From the NCBI GenBank assembly GCA_016870475.1, contig VGBO01000007.1:1-62683 (forward strand): DNA of 62,683 nucleotides. The letters run 5' to 3'. Source of the stretch: Actinomycetota bacterium (GTDB lineage Bacteria > Actinomycetota > Acidimicrobiia > Acidimicrobiales > CAIXPF01). Positions 53,094 to 62,683 of the stretch are shown here, one piece after another. The notes below the pieces were generated by a model that searched no databases, was not told where the DNA came from, and saw only the letters and a list, made by a program, of their open reading frames with translations. The translations under genes and the position numbers were made by a program. Within the stretch, counting starts at the first letter, position 1. Each line of letters begins with the position of its first letter.

Positions 53094-53516
53094 GTGGGCG
53101 GGGCGGATGCCACGGTCGGCGCGCTCGCCGAGGTGATCGGCGTCGGCGTCGACGTGGTCGACATCGACCGGTTCCGTCGGGTGCTCCGTCGGCGACCACG
53201 GCTCGCAGATCGCCTGTTCACCGACGCGGAGCGGGCGTACGCGGCGCGGCAGGCCGACCCGACCCGACGTCTCGCAGCGCGGTTCGCCGCAAAGGAGGCG
53301 GTGCTCAAGTCGATGGGCGTCGGCCTGGGGGCCTGCGCGCTGCGGGACATCGAGGTCGTGCGTGACGAGGCCGGTCGCCCGTCGGTCGCCCTCTGCCGTT
53401 CGGCGGCGGGCCTCGCCGATCGCCACGGTGTCGGGGGCTGGCACCTGAGCCTCAGCCACAGCGATCTCGTCGCGACGGCGACCGCCGTCGCGGTGCGGGC
53501 GGTGGCGCGACCGTGA
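53094..53516 (+). CDS. acpS: Holo-[acyl-carrier-protein] synthase
   Basis: A 140-residue phosphopantetheinyl transferase that activates acyl carrier protein for fatty acid synthesis. It has IGVGVDVVDIDRFRRVL with the Mg-binding Asp, RFAAKEAVLKSMGVG with the Glu, and WHLSLSHSD. GTG 53094 lies 1 base after the glmS stop, and the end overlaps the next gene by 4 bases. This begins a run of overlapping genes to tsaD. Confidence 0.95.
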   Translation: MGGADATVGALAEVIGVGVDVVDIDRFRRVLRRRPRLADRLFTDAERAYAARQADPTRRLAARFAAKEAVLKSMGVGLGACALRDIEVVRDEAGRPSVALCRSAAGLADRHGVGGWHLSLSHSDLVATATAVAVRAVARP

Positions 53517-54874
53517 TCCCCGTCGTGACCCCGGCGGAGATGGCGGCGATCGACGCCGTGGCGCCCGAACCGTTCGAGGTGCTCGTCGAACGTGCCGGTG
53601 CGGCGGTCGCCCGTCGGGCCCGGGCGTTGCTCGGCGGCACCTACGGGCGGCGCGTGGTCGTGATCGCCGGGCGTGGTCACAACGGGGACGACGGACGCGT
53701 GGCGGCCCGACGACTCGCAGCGATCGGTGTGAAGGTGCGTGTGGTCGCGCCGGGGGAGCCGCTGCCGAGCGGCGACATCGACCTCGTCGTCGATGCGGCC
53801 TACGGCACCGGGTACGTCGCCCGTGGCCCGCTCGTCGACGTCCCGACCGGTGGGGCGCCCGTCCTCGCCGTGGACATCCCCTCCGGGGTCTGCGGGCTCA
53901 CGGGCGTAGCGTCGGAGGGCACGCTCGCAGCGACTGAGACGATCACCTTCGCTGCGCTCAAGCCGGGGCTGCTGTTGCACCCGGGTCGCTCGCTCGCAGG
54001 GCGGGTCGTGGTCGCCGACATCGGTCTGTCGACCACGTCGGCCCGGGCGTTCGTCGTCACCGGCGACGACGTCGCCGCATGGCTGCCGACCCGGCCGGTC
54101 GATGCCCACAAGTGGCGGACGGCATGCCTCGTCGTCGCCGGGGCACCCGGCATGGTCGGGGCGGCGGCGTTGTGCACCGCGGCGGCGTTCCGTGCGGGCG
54201 CCGGCTACGTCCGACTCGTCGCGCCGGAGGGCACGGGGTCGCACGGGCTCCCGCTCGAGGCGGTCGTCACGTCCCGACCGGTCGAGCGGTGGGCGGCGGA
54301 CGCGCTGCATGACGTCGACCGCTTCGCCGCCGCCGTGATCGGCCCCGGTCTCGGCCGGGCTGCGACGGCGCGAGCCGACGTCGTGGCGTTCCTCGCCGGG
54401 TGCCCGGTCCCTGCCGTCGTCGACGGTGACGCGCTCGCGGCGTTGGGGCCGGACGTCGCCGAGGTGGTGCGGCGTCGGGTCGCTCCGACCGTGCTCACTC
54501 CCCACGACGGCGAGTTCGCGGCGCTGACCGGCGGTCCGCCCGGCGCCGACCGGCTCGAAGCCGCCCGGTCGCTCGCTGCGGAGACCGGCGCGGTGGTGCT
54601 GTTGAAGGGGCCGACGACGGTGGTGGCGGCGCCGGACGGTTCCGTCGCGCTGTCGTTGCGGGGGGACGAGCGGCTCGCCACCGCCGGGACCGGTGACGTG
54701 CTCGCCGGCGTGTGCGGTGCCCTGCTCGCACGCGGTGTCGAGGCGTGCCGTGCGGCGGCGGCCGCTGCGTGGTTGCACGGGGCGGCGGCCGAAGCCGGTC
54801 CGCCCGCCGGGCTCGTCGCGAGCGATCTCCTCGACCTGTTGCCCACGGTGGTCCCGACGAGGAGCGCGACGTGA
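53513..54874 (+). CDS. nnr: Bifunctional NAD(P)HX epimerase/dehydratase
   Basis: A 453-residue repair enzyme for hydrated NAD(P)H. Residues 1-~195 form the epimerase (YjeF_N) domain with GRGHNGDDGRVAARRLA and AVDIPSGVCGLTG; residues ~205-453 form the ADP-dependent dehydratase with IGPGLGRAATARADVV, TPHDGEFAALTG and LATAGTGDVLAGVCGALL. The first motif normally reads GxGNNGGDG; here it is GRGHNGDDG, so the epimerase half may be weak. The GTG overlaps the acpS stop and the end overlaps alr by 4 bases. Confidence 0.94.
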   Translation: MIPVVTPAEMAAIDAVAPEPFEVLVERAGAAVARRARALLGGTYGRRVVVIAGRGHNGDDGRVAARRLAAIGVKVRVVAPGEPLPSGDIDLVVDAAYGTGYVARGPLVDVPTGGAPVLAVDIPSGVCGLTGVASEGTLAATETITFAALKPGLLLHPGRSLAGRVVVADIGLSTTSARAFVVTGDDVAAWLPTRPVDAHKWRTACLVVAGAPGMVGAAALCTAAAFRAGAGYVRLVAPEGTGSHGLPLEAVVTSRPVERWAADALHDVDRFAAAVIGPGLGRAATARADVVAFLAGCPVPAVVDGDALAALGPDVAEVVRRRVAPTVLTPHDGEFAALTGGPPGADRLEAARSLAAETGAVVLLKGPTTVVAAPDGSVALSLRGDERLATAGTGDVLAGVCGALLARGVEACRAAAAAAWLHGAAAEAGPPAGLVASDLLDLLPTVVPTRSAT

Positions 54875-56013
54875 GCCGCGCCCGGGCGATCGTCGACGTT
54901 GGGGCGATCCGCCACAACGTGGGGGTCATCGACGCGCACGTCCGAGGACTCGCCGACGCTGTGCGCTCTGCGGCGGTGTGTGCCGTGGTGAAGGCGGACG
55001 GCTACGGGCACGGCGCCGTCGCGTCGGCCCGTGCCGCGCTCGACGGCGGCGCACGGTGGCTCGCGGTCGCCCACGCGTTCGAGGGCGCCGAACTCCGGGC
55101 CGCCGGCATCGACGCGCCCGTGCTGCTCTTGACCGAGCCGCTCAGTCACGAGCTCGATGCCGTCGTCGAGCACGATCTCCGGGTCGCCGTGTACTCGGTG
55201 GAGGGACTCGATCGGCTGACGGCGGTGGCGGCACGCTCGGCGCAAGCGATCCGTGTGCACCTGAAGGTCAACACGGGCATGAACCGCGCCGGGGCGCGGC
55301 CGGAGGACGTCTCGGACCTCGCCGTGCGTGTGGCGCGTACTCCCGGACTCGAGCTCGAGGGTCTCTGGACGCACTTCGCGTCCGGCGAGGTCGTGGGCAG
55401 TTCGGCGACGGCGGTGCAGCTCGAGCGGTTCGCCGAGGTCCGCGCCGGGCTCGGCGCCGCCGGGATCGAACCGCCGCTCGTGCACGCCTCGAACTCCGGG
55501 GCGACGATCCTCCGTCCGGACGCGCACTTCGACATGGTCCGGCCGGGCCTCGCCGTCTACGGCGTGGCACCTGCGCACGAGCTCGCCGGGCACCTGCACC
55601 TGCTCCCGGCGCTCTCCCTCGAATCGGAGGTGACGCACGTGCAGCGCGGGCTCGCCGGTGAGGGGGTCTCCTACGGCTGGCACCATCGGCTGGCTCGGGA
55701 CACGGTGCTCGCGACCGTCCCGATCGGCTACGCCGACGGCATCCCCCGGCGCAGCGGCATGGTCGGGGCGACCGTCCTCGTCGGCGGTCGGGCGGTGCCG
55801 ATCGTCGGCGCGGTCACGATGGACCAGCTCGTGGTCGACGTCGGGCCGACGGGCGAGGTGGGTGTCGGCGACGCCGTGGTGCTCGTGGGCGCCCAGGGAG
55901 GCGAACGCGTCGCCGTCGAGGACTGGGCGGGTCGATTGGGGCTGTTGACCTACGAGGTGCTGACCGGCATCGGTGGCCGGGTCGAGCGCGTCTACCGGGG
56001 AGGCGGTCGGTGA
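54871..56013 (+). CDS. alr: Alanine racemase
   Basis: A 380-residue PLP enzyme making D-alanine for peptidoglycan. The PLP lysine lies in [15 protein letters not shown] (near residue 39), the catalytic tyrosine region is [20 protein letters not shown] followed by IGYADGIPR, and TMDQLVVDV is near the C-terminus. GTG 54871 overlaps the nnr stop as GTGA; the longer upstream frame is a shadow of nnr. Placement next to nnr and tsaE is conserved in many bacteria. Confidence 0.95.
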   Translation: MSRARAIVDVGAIRHNVGVIDAHVRGLADAVRSAAVCAVVKADGYGHGAVASARAALDGGARWLAVAHAFEGAELRAAGIDAPVLLLTEPLSHELDAVVEHDLRVAVYSVEGLDRLTAVAARSAQAIRVHLKVNTGMNRAGARPEDVSDLAVRVARTPGLELEGLWTHFASGEVVGSSATAVQLERFAEVRAGLGAAGIEPPLVHASNSGATILRPDAHFDMVRPGLAVYGVAPAHELAGHLHLLPALSLESEVTHVQRGLAGEGVSYGWHHRLARDTVLATVPIGYADGIPRRSGMVGATVLVGGRAVPIVGAVTMDQLVVDVGPTGEVGVGDAVVLVGAQGGERVAVEDWAGRLGLLTYEVLTGIGGRVERVYRGGGR

Positions 56014-56507
56014 TCGTCGCCCGCACCGCGTCCGCCGAGGGCACGAGGGCCCTCGCCGCGGCACTAGCCGGTGTCGTGCGAGGCGGCGACCTGCTCGTGC
56101 TCGGTGGCGATCTCGGCGCAGGCAAGACGACGTTCACGCAGGGGTTCGCTGCGGCACTCGGTGTCGACGCACCGGTGACGAGCCCGACCTTCACCCTGCA
56201 CAACCTCTACCGGGGGCGGCTCGATGTGCACCACCTCGACGTGTACCGGATCGGCGACATCGCCGAGGCGACCGATCTCGCGCTCGAGGAACTCCTCGAC
56301 TCCGGGGCGGTCACCGTCGTGGAGTGGGGGGCGACGATCCGCGAGGCGTTCGGCGTCGACGAGCTCGAGGTGACCCTCGAGCTCGGGCCCGGTGACGACG
56401 ATCGGGTCGTCACGGTGCGTGGGCACGGATCCCGGTGGCACGACCGGCTCGGCGAGGTCGTCGACGCGCTGCGTCCGTGGACGACCGGTGGGGTGGCGCC
56501 GTGCTGA
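56010..56507 (+). CDS. tsaE: tRNA t6A synthesis ATPase TsaE
   Basis: A 165-residue P-loop protein that works with TsaB and TsaD in making threonylcarbamoyl-adenosine at tRNA position 37. The Walker A motif is [15 protein letters not shown] near residues 32-46, followed by [12 protein letters not shown] and [10 protein letters not shown]. The GTG overlaps the alr stop by 4 bases and the end overlaps tsaB by 7. Confidence 0.94.
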   Translation: MIVARTASAEGTRALAAALAGVVRGGDLLVLGGDLGAGKTTFTQGFAAALGVDAPVTSPTFTLHNLYRGRLDVHHLDVYRIGDIAEATDLALEELLDSGAVTVVEWGATIREAFGVDELEVTLELGPGDDDRVVTVRGHGSRWHDRLGEVVDALRPWTTGGVAPC

Positions 56508-57205
56508 TCCTCGGTCTCGAGACGTCGACGAGTCAGGTGAGCGTGGCGATCGGTGGACCGGACGGCGTGACGGCTTCGGCCCGTGTCCGTCGGGACCAGC
56601 GCCACGCCGAGCTGCTCGCGCCGCTCGTCGAGCAGATGCTGCGGTCGACGTCGACCCGGCTCGCTGACCTCGCCGCCGTCGCCGTCGGTGACGGCCCGGG
56701 GCTCTACACCGGGCTCCGGGTCGGTGTCGCCACGGCGAAGACGCTCGCCCTCGCCCTCGACCTCCCCGTCGTGCCGGTCTGCTCCCTCGACCTGCTCGCC
56801 CATGCCGCCCGGCATGGCGCCGGCCGGGTGGCCGCCGTCATGGACGCGCGACGCAGCGAGGTGTTCTGGGCCGTCTACGAGACCGATCGGCGGGGGGTGC
56901 GCACCGTCGTCGAGCCGGCGGTCGGCCGACCCGACGCCGCGGCCGAACGCCTCGGGGCGATCGCCGCCGATGCGGGTCCGGTGCGGATCGTCGGTGACGG
57001 CGCGCTCCGCCACGCGGCGCCGTTCCTGCCGGTCGGCGGCGACGTCGCGGCGGACTGGCCGGCGTACCCATCGGCGTCGGCCCTCGTGCAGATCGCCGTG
57101 CAGCGCCTCGACCTCGGGGGCGGTGTGGCGCAGGACGCCGTCGTCCCGCGCTACCTGCGGCGCCCGGATGCGGAGGCGAACTGGGTCGAACGGGGCCCGG
57201 CGTGA
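56501..57205 (+). CDS. tsaB: tRNA t6A synthesis scaffold TsaB
   Basis: A 234-residue ASKHA-fold protein without metal site that binds TsaD. It begins [18 protein letters not shown], with VGDGPGLYTGLRVGVATAKT and ARRSEVFWAVYE. GTG 56501 overlaps tsaE by 7 bases; earlier in-frame starts lie inside tsaE and lack homology. Its stop overlaps rimI as GTGA. Confidence 0.93.
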   Translation: MLILGLETSTSQVSVAIGGPDGVTASARVRRDQRHAELLAPLVEQMLRSTSTRLADLAAVAVGDGPGLYTGLRVGVATAKTLALALDLPVVPVCSLDLLAHAARHGAGRVAAVMDARRSEVFWAVYETDRRGVRTVVEPAVGRPDAAAERLGAIAADAGPVRIVGDGALRHAAPFLPVGGDVAADWPAYPSASALVQIAVQRLDLGGGVAQDAVVPRYLRRPDAEANWVERGPA

Positions 57206-57747
57206 GCGTGGCCGCCGAGCCGGACACGTCCCCGGTGGTGATCACCGCGATGCGACGACGTCACCTGCCGGGGGTGCTCCGCATCGAGAAGCAGGTGTAC
57301 CCGCGTCCCTGGACGCTCGGGCTGTACCTGGGCGAGCTCGCCCTGCCGACCACGCGCCACTACGTCGTCGCCCGGATCGAGGGCACGGTCGTGGGGTACG
57401 GGGGCGTGATGCTCACACTCGACGAGGGGCACGTCACGACGGTCGCGGTCGAGCCCGGGCTGCACCGGCACAAGATCGGTACCCGTCTGCTCCTCGTCCT
57501 CGTCGAGCGGGCCGTGGCCCGCGGGGCGACGGCGCTCACGCTCGAGGTGCGGGTCTCGAACCGGGCCGCCCAGGAGCTCTACCGTCGGTTCGGGTTCGCG
57601 CCGGCGGGGGTGCGGAAGAACTACTACCCGGAGACCGGGGAGGATGCCTTGGTGATGTGGGCCCACGACGTCGATGGACCGGAGTACGCCCGTCGCCTGG
57701 CGACGATCGAGGCGGGCCTGCCCTCGCCGCTGGTGGTGCAGGCGTGA
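57202..57747 (+). CDS. rimI: Ribosomal protein N-acetyltransferase RimI-like
   Basis: A 181-residue GNAT enzyme; RimI acetylates the N-terminus of ribosomal protein S18 in E. coli. It has IEKQVYPRPWTLGLYLGEL, the acetyl-CoA loop VEPGLHRHKIGTRLLLVLVE and RVSNRAAQELYRRFGFAPAG, plus KNYYPETGEDALVMW near the end, typical of this group. The context between tsaB and tsaD is the usual one. The first ~13 residues are extra. Overlaps on both sides are 4 bases. Confidence 0.92.
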   Translation: MSVAAEPDTSPVVITAMRRRHLPGVLRIEKQVYPRPWTLGLYLGELALPTTRHYVVARIEGTVVGYGGVMLTLDEGHVTTVAVEPGLHRHKIGTRLLLVLVERAVARGATALTLEVRVSNRAAQELYRRFGFAPAGVRKNYYPETGEDALVMWAHDVDGPEYARRLATIEAGLPSPLVVQA

Positions 57748-58760
57748 GTGCCGTCGTGCTCGGGATCGAGACGTCGTGCGACGAGACCGCCGCCGCGGTC
57801 GTCGGGTCGGACCTCGTCGTGCGGTCGTCGGTGGTGTCGAGCCAGATCGACCTGCACGCCCGCTACGGCGGTGTCGTGCCAGAGATCGCGTCGCGTGCCC
57901 ACATCGAGCGGATCACGCCCGTGGTGGTGGAAGCACTCGCCGACGCAGGAATGTCACCGCAGCGTCCCGACGGCATCGACGCCGTCGCGGCGACGATCGG
58001 CCCGGGTCTCGTCGGGTCGCTCCTCGTCGGAGTCAGCGCAGCGAAGGCCCTGGCGCTCGCGTGGGACGTGCCGTTCGTCGGGGTGAACCACCTCGAGGCG
58101 CACCTTTTCGCGCCGATGCTCGAAGAGCCCGACGTGGCCTACCCGCTCCTCGTGCTTCTCGTCTCGGGTGGCCACTCGATGTTCCTCGCGATGCACGGCC
58201 CGGGCGAGTACCGGCTCCTCGGTCGCACGGTCGACGATGCCGCGGGGGAGGCATTCGACAAGGTCGCCCGGTTCCTCGGTCTCGGGTACCCGGGTGGACC
58301 GGTGATCGATCGGCTCGCCGAGGAGGGCGACGCGCAGGCGATCGCATTCCCGCGGTCGATGTTGCACGAGGGGTTCGATCTGTCGTTCTCGGGGCTGAAG
58401 ACCTCCGTCGTCAACCACGTGCGCCGCAACCCGTCGGTGTCGAGCGCCGATGTCGCGGCGTCGTTCCGGGAGGCGGTGGTCGACGTGCTCGTGCACAAGG
58501 CACGTCGAGCGGCGGCCGAGATCGGAGCCGTGGGGGTGTCGCTCGCCGGTGGCGTGGCGGCGAACAGTCGCCTGCGTGACCGTTGGGTGGCCTTCGCCGA
58601 GGAGGACGGGCTGCGCGCCCATCTGCCGAGCCGGGCGTACTGCACGGACAACGCGGCGATGGTCGCAGCCGCCGGGGCGTGGCGCCTCGGCCGGACCGGA
58701 TCGTCGCCCCTCGACGCGGCGGTTGATCCGAACCTGCCGCTCGTCGTTGTCGGCGGCTGA
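57744..58760 (+). CDS. tsaD: tRNA N6-adenosine threonylcarbamoyltransferase TsaD
   Basis: A 338-residue ASKHA-fold enzyme that transfers the threonylcarbamoyl group to A37 of tRNA. It has VLGIETSCDETAAAVVG, the metal-binding NHLEAHLFAPM, LVSGGHSMFLAMHGPGEY, DDAAGEAFDKVARFLGLGYP and the later SLAGGVAANSRLR. GTG 57744 overlaps the rimI stop by 4 bases. It ends the t6A operon; a promoter with CIRCE follows. Confidence 0.96.
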   Translation: MSAVVLGIETSCDETAAAVVGSDLVVRSSVVSSQIDLHARYGGVVPEIASRAHIERITPVVVEALADAGMSPQRPDGIDAVAATIGPGLVGSLLVGVSAAKALALAWDVPFVGVNHLEAHLFAPMLEEPDVAYPLLVLLVSGGHSMFLAMHGPGEYRLLGRTVDDAAGEAFDKVARFLGLGYPGGPVIDRLAEEGDAQAIAFPRSMLHEGFDLSFSGLKTSVVNHVRRNPSVSSADVAASFREAVVDVLVHKARRAAAEIGAVGVSLAGGVAANSRLRDRWVAFAEEDGLRAHLPSRAYCTDNAAMVAAAGAWRLGRTGSSPLDAAVDPNLPLVVVGG

Positions 58761-58794
58761 AGCCGGCGGCGATCCGATCGATCGCCTCCCCGGC

Positions 58795-58824
58795 TTGCCG
58801 AGGCCGACGACGGCTGCGTATCGT
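58795..58824 (+). promoter_or_regulatory. groESL promoter
   Basis: TTGCCG at 58795-58800 and TATCGT at 58819-58824 are 18 bases apart. The -10 box touches the CIRCE operator, so repressor binding would block polymerase. Confidence 0.65.
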
Positions 58825-58850
58825 TAGCACTCGCAATCCGAGAGTGCTAA
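58824..58850. promoter_or_regulatory. CIRCE operator (HrcA binding site)
   Basis: TTAGCACTC at 58824-58832, nine bases, then GAGTGCTAA at 58842-58850: a perfect CIRCE element. HrcA represses groESL through it until heat or misfolded protein draws off GroEL. Confidence 0.97.
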
Positions 58851-58881
58851 CGAAGCACCGGTCGCAGCCAGGAGGCTCAAC

Positions 58882-60818
<1,937 letters not shown>

Positions 60819-60850
60819 TCCCCGGCGCATTCGACGCCTGGAGAACGTGA

Positions 60851-60878
60851 ACGGCCGGCCCTTCGGGGCCGGCCGTTT
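60851..60878 (+). terminator. Rho-independent terminator of groESL
   Basis: An 11-bp perfect GC stem (60851-60861 with 60866-60876) with a TTCG tetraloop is followed by TTT. It ends 17 bases before the next gene's start. Confidence 0.8.
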
Positions 60879-60881
60879 CGC

Positions 60882-60887
60882 TAGGTT
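60882..60887 (+). promoter_or_regulatory. Leaderless-type -10 box of the Nudix gene
   Basis: TAGGTT lies 7 bases before the ATG at 60895, right after the groESL terminator. No good -35 box is seen. Confidence 0.45.
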
Positions 60888-60894
60888 CGACCTC

Positions 60895-61578
60895 ATGCGA
60901 GGCGGCCCGCAGGTGATCCCCCGGCCCGACGGTGCGCTCGTCCCAGGGCCGCCGGCGCCCTGGGCGCACGTCGCCCCGACCGATCGCATGGTCACGCTCC
61001 CGACCCTGGCCGACGTGCTCGACGGTCGGGTGCCCGGCCCGCCGGAGGAGATCGTCCCGATCGCGCACCGACGCGCCTCGGGGGTGCTCGTCCCGCTCTA
61101 CGAGGACGACGACGGTGAGCTGCGGATCATCCTCACCCGACGCACGGCGCACCTCCGCACCCACAAGGGTGAGGTCGCGTTCCCCGGCGGCGGGCAGGAC
61201 CCCGACGACGCGTCGCCCTTGCACACGGCGCTGCGCGAAGCCTGGGAGGAGATCGGACTCCCTCCGGAGGACGTGCGCCTCCTCGGGCCGCTCGATCCGC
61301 TCGCCACCCTCACGAGCGGCGCGCTGATCAACCCCTTCGTCGGTGTCCTCCCGCGCCGCCCGCGGTTCCGGGCCGACCCGAACGAGGTGGCTGCGGTGCT
61401 CGACGTCGCCGTGCGGGAACTGCTCGACGATGCGACGTTCCGTACGGAACGTTGGCCGATGCCGCCCGAACTCGGGTCGTGGCGTGACATGTACTTCTTC
61501 GATCTCGTCGGCGACACCGTGTGGGGTGCGACGGCACGGATGCTCGTGCAGTTCCTCCGTCTCGGCACCGGCACCTGA
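60895..61578 (+). CDS. Nudix hydrolase, CoA pyrophosphatase (NudL-like)
   Basis: A 227-residue Nudix protein. The family-specific segment LTRRTAHLRTHKGEVAFPGG and the Nudix box GGGQDPDDASPLHTALREAW followed by EEIGL identify the coenzyme A pyrophosphatase (UPF0035) group, which splits CoA into 3',5'-ADP and phosphopantetheine. The PINPFVG-like region INPFVGVLPRRPRF is also present. ATG 60895 is chosen from the -10 box 7 bases upstream; an earlier GTG at 60847 lies inside the terminator stem region. Confidence 0.9.
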   Translation: MRGGPQVIPRPDGALVPGPPAPWAHVAPTDRMVTLPTLADVLDGRVPGPPEEIVPIAHRRASGVLVPLYEDDDGELRIILTRRTAHLRTHKGEVAFPGGGQDPDDASPLHTALREAWEEIGLPPEDVRLLGPLDPLATLTSGALINPFVGVLPRRPRFRADPNEVAAVLDVAVRELLDDATFRTERWPMPPELGSWRDMYFFDLVGDTVWGATARMLVQFLRLGTGT

Positions 61579-61588
61579 TCGCCGCCGC

Positions 61589-61594
61589 TAGGGT
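61589..61594 (+). promoter_or_regulatory. Leaderless-type -10 box of the alpha/beta hydrolase gene
   Basis: TAGGGT lies 8 bases before the ATG at 61603, only 10 bases after the preceding stop codon. Confidence 0.45.
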
Positions 61595-61602
61595 CCGCGC
61601 CC

Positions 61603-62526
61603 ATGGCCGACCCCGACATCGATCCGAACCGGTTCGCCACGCACACGGCGACGCTCTCCACGGGGGTGGAGGTCGCCTACCTGCGGGAGGGGATCGGCGG
61701 GGTGCCGATCGTGCTCGTCCACGGGTGGCCGGAGACCCGGAGGATCTGGTGGCGGGTCGTCGCACCGCTCGTCGACGCCGGGTTCGAGGTGATCGCCCCC
61801 GATCTCCGCGGCTTCGGCGGCTCGTCACCCGGCGACTTCGGGGACGCCCCCGCGTGCGCGTCCGACGTCCTGGCACTGTGCACCGAGGTGCTGGGTCACG
61901 ACCGGGTCGTGCTCGCGGGTGGTGACTTCGGCGGTCCGATCGTGCAGGACCTCGCGCTGCGACACCCGGCGTTCGTCGATCGGCTCGTGCTGTTCAACAG
62001 CCCATTGCCCTACGACCGTGAGGCGATGGCCGCCATGGCGACCCGCGCGTCACGCGACGCAGCCGACTACTTCCGCCGTCAGGGCACCGACGCCGACGCG
62101 TTGGCCGCCGAACTGGCCACGCCGGAGCAGCGTCGCCGCTACGTCGCCACCTTCTACACCTCCCGCTTCTGGGCGCATCCCGGGTCCTTCGACGACGCTG
62201 CGGTCGCCTTCCACACGGAGCCCTTCGCAGCGTCGGCGCAGCTCCGCGCCGGGTTCCGGGCCTACGAGGCGTCCTTCGGCGAGGCGGCGCGCAGCACGGC
62301 GCCGGTGCTGCGCCGCAACCCGAACGTGCGGGCACTGCTGCTGTTCGGGCCGTCCGACCACGTGCTCTACCCCGACTTCGACCGCATGGCGGCGACGGTC
62401 TTCCCGGATCACGTCGGGCCGTTCCTGCTCCGGGACTGCGGACACTTCGTGCCATGGGAGGCACCGCACGCGTTCTGTAGCGGCGTCGTGGCGTTCTGTG
62501 GGGATCTTCTCGTGCGAAGTCGCTGA
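61603..62526 (+). CDS. Alpha/beta hydrolase, epoxide hydrolase/dehalogenase-like
   Basis: A 307-residue alpha/beta-hydrolase. HGWPETRRIW gives the oxyanion HGxP motif, LAGGDFGGPIVQDLALRHP carries an aspartate at the nucleophile elbow (near residue 108) as in epoxide hydrolases and haloalkane dehalogenases, GPSDHVLYP carries a second Asp and DCGHFVPWEAP the catalytic His. The natural substrate is unknown. It stands alone between two promoters; its 3' side has no terminator-like stem. Confidence 0.9.
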   Translation: MADPDIDPNRFATHTATLSTGVEVAYLREGIGGVPIVLVHGWPETRRIWWRVVAPLVDAGFEVIAPDLRGFGGSSPGDFGDAPACASDVLALCTEVLGHDRVVLAGGDFGGPIVQDLALRHPAFVDRLVLFNSPLPYDREAMAAMATRASRDAADYFRRQGTDADALAAELATPEQRRRYVATFYTSRFWAHPGSFDDAAVAFHTEPFAASAQLRAGFRAYEASFGEAARSTAPVLRRNPNVRALLLFGPSDHVLYPDFDRMAATVFPDHVGPFLLRDCGHFVPWEAPHAFCSGVVAFCGDLLVRSR

Positions 62527-62567
62527 GAACGGCCCGAAACACGCCGAGGGCGGACTGCGGCGCGGGC

Positions 62568-62573
62568 TAATCT
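62568..62573 (+). promoter_or_regulatory. Possible -10 box before the GuaB3-type gene
   Basis: TAATCT lies 67 bases before the ATG at 62641. The -35 region (about 62545) is poor. GTAGGAGC at 62629-62636 is the ribosome-binding site. Confidence 0.35.
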
Positions 62574-62640
62574 CGGACATCGAGCGTCGTCGGCGTCGAT
62601 GCGTGGACCCCCCTCCGCATCGGCCGGGGTAGGAGCAGTC

Positions 62641-62683
62641 ATGGCAGACATCGAGATCGGTCTCGGCAAGTCCGGTCGTCGTG
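62641..62683 (+). CDS. GuaB3 family IMP dehydrogenase-related protein, 5' end only
   Basis: Only 14 codons are in the window: MADIEIGLGKSGRR. This matches the start of GuaB3-type proteins, IMP dehydrogenase relatives common in actinobacteria and often next to guaB. TAGGAGC lies 4 bases before the ATG. The rest lies beyond the right edge, so the function cannot be checked here. Confidence 0.75.
   Translation, partial: MADIEIGLGKSGRR

Noticed and set aside
49685-54778. An open frame of 1697 codons on the minus strand across glmS, acpS and nnr
   Set aside because: It is antisense to clear genes with conserved motifs. Its sequence is low-complexity Arg/Asp/Glu/His, the usual product of high third-position GC.
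56583-57743. Long upstream extension of the tsaD frame across tsaB and rimI
   Set aside because: It is an out-of-frame reading of two real genes; tsaD homology begins at GTG 57744.

Overview
The window is a 62.7 kb piece of a high-GC, gene-dense chromosome of an actinobacterium. Lineage signs are the gene order around the transcription and translation core, an actinobacterial coiled-coil insert in RpoC, a GlmS/GlmM pair downstream of rpsI, a zinc-type S14, a GuaB3-type protein starting at the right edge, many GTG starts, and several genes that look leaderless (TANNNT hexamers 6-8 nt before the start codon). The order fits class Acidimicrobiia or a neighbouring deep actinobacterial branch, but that placement is inference. 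I see no insertion sequence, prophage, CRISPR array or other mobile DNA; base composition and coding style are uniform.

Layout. 1-5.5 kb: 3' end of a respiratory complex I operon (nuoL fragment, nuoM, nuoN), then a MidA/NDUFAF7-type methyltransferase. 5.6-10.9 kb: acetyl-CoA synthetase, a probable 6C small RNA behind a possible ECF-type promoter, a Nudix hydrolase, YajQ, tRNA-Tyr, an amidase and a GNAT acetyltransferase. 11.0-12.4 kb: tRNA-Thr, tRNA-Met, an ECF sigma factor with a membrane-anchored zinc-type anti-sigma factor, and tRNA-Trp. 12.5-16.1 kb: secE-nusG-rplK-rplA and, after an L10 leader, rplJ-rplL. 16.1-19.3 kb, minus strand: thiD and a HelD-type RNA polymerase-associated helicase, divergent from rpoB. 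19.3-31.6 kb: rpoB-rpoC and rpsL-rpsG-fusA-tuf. 31.7-46.5 kb: merged S10, spc and alpha operons from rpsJ to rplQ, including secY and adk. 46.5-49.6 kb: truA, rplM, rpsI, glmM. 49.7-53.1 kb: a 1142-residue GlmS-like protein with large extra segments. 53.1-58.8 kb: a tightly overlapping run acpS-nnr-alr-tsaE-tsaB-rimI-tsaD. 58.8-62.7 kb: CIRCE-controlled groES-groEL, a CoA-pyrophosphatase-like Nudix protein, an alpha/beta hydrolase and the first codons of a GuaB3-type protein.

How it works together. Most of the window is growth machinery: RNA polymerase, elongation factors and ribosomal proteins, with SecE/SecY for export, Adk for nucleotide balance, GlmS/GlmM/Alr for peptidoglycan precursors, TsaBDE for tRNA t6A and GroESL for folding. 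Less ordinary points are the oversized GlmS, HelD sharing a control region with rpoB, the sigma/anti-sigma pair where rpmG usually sits, absence of map and infA before rpmJ, a structured leader between rpsJ and rplC, and long acidic tails on the adjacent L22 and S3. No gap between genes exceeds 300 bases; the larger ones (7629-7827, 14809-15074, 19277-19564, 31998-32266) carry the RNA and promoter signals described in their entries.
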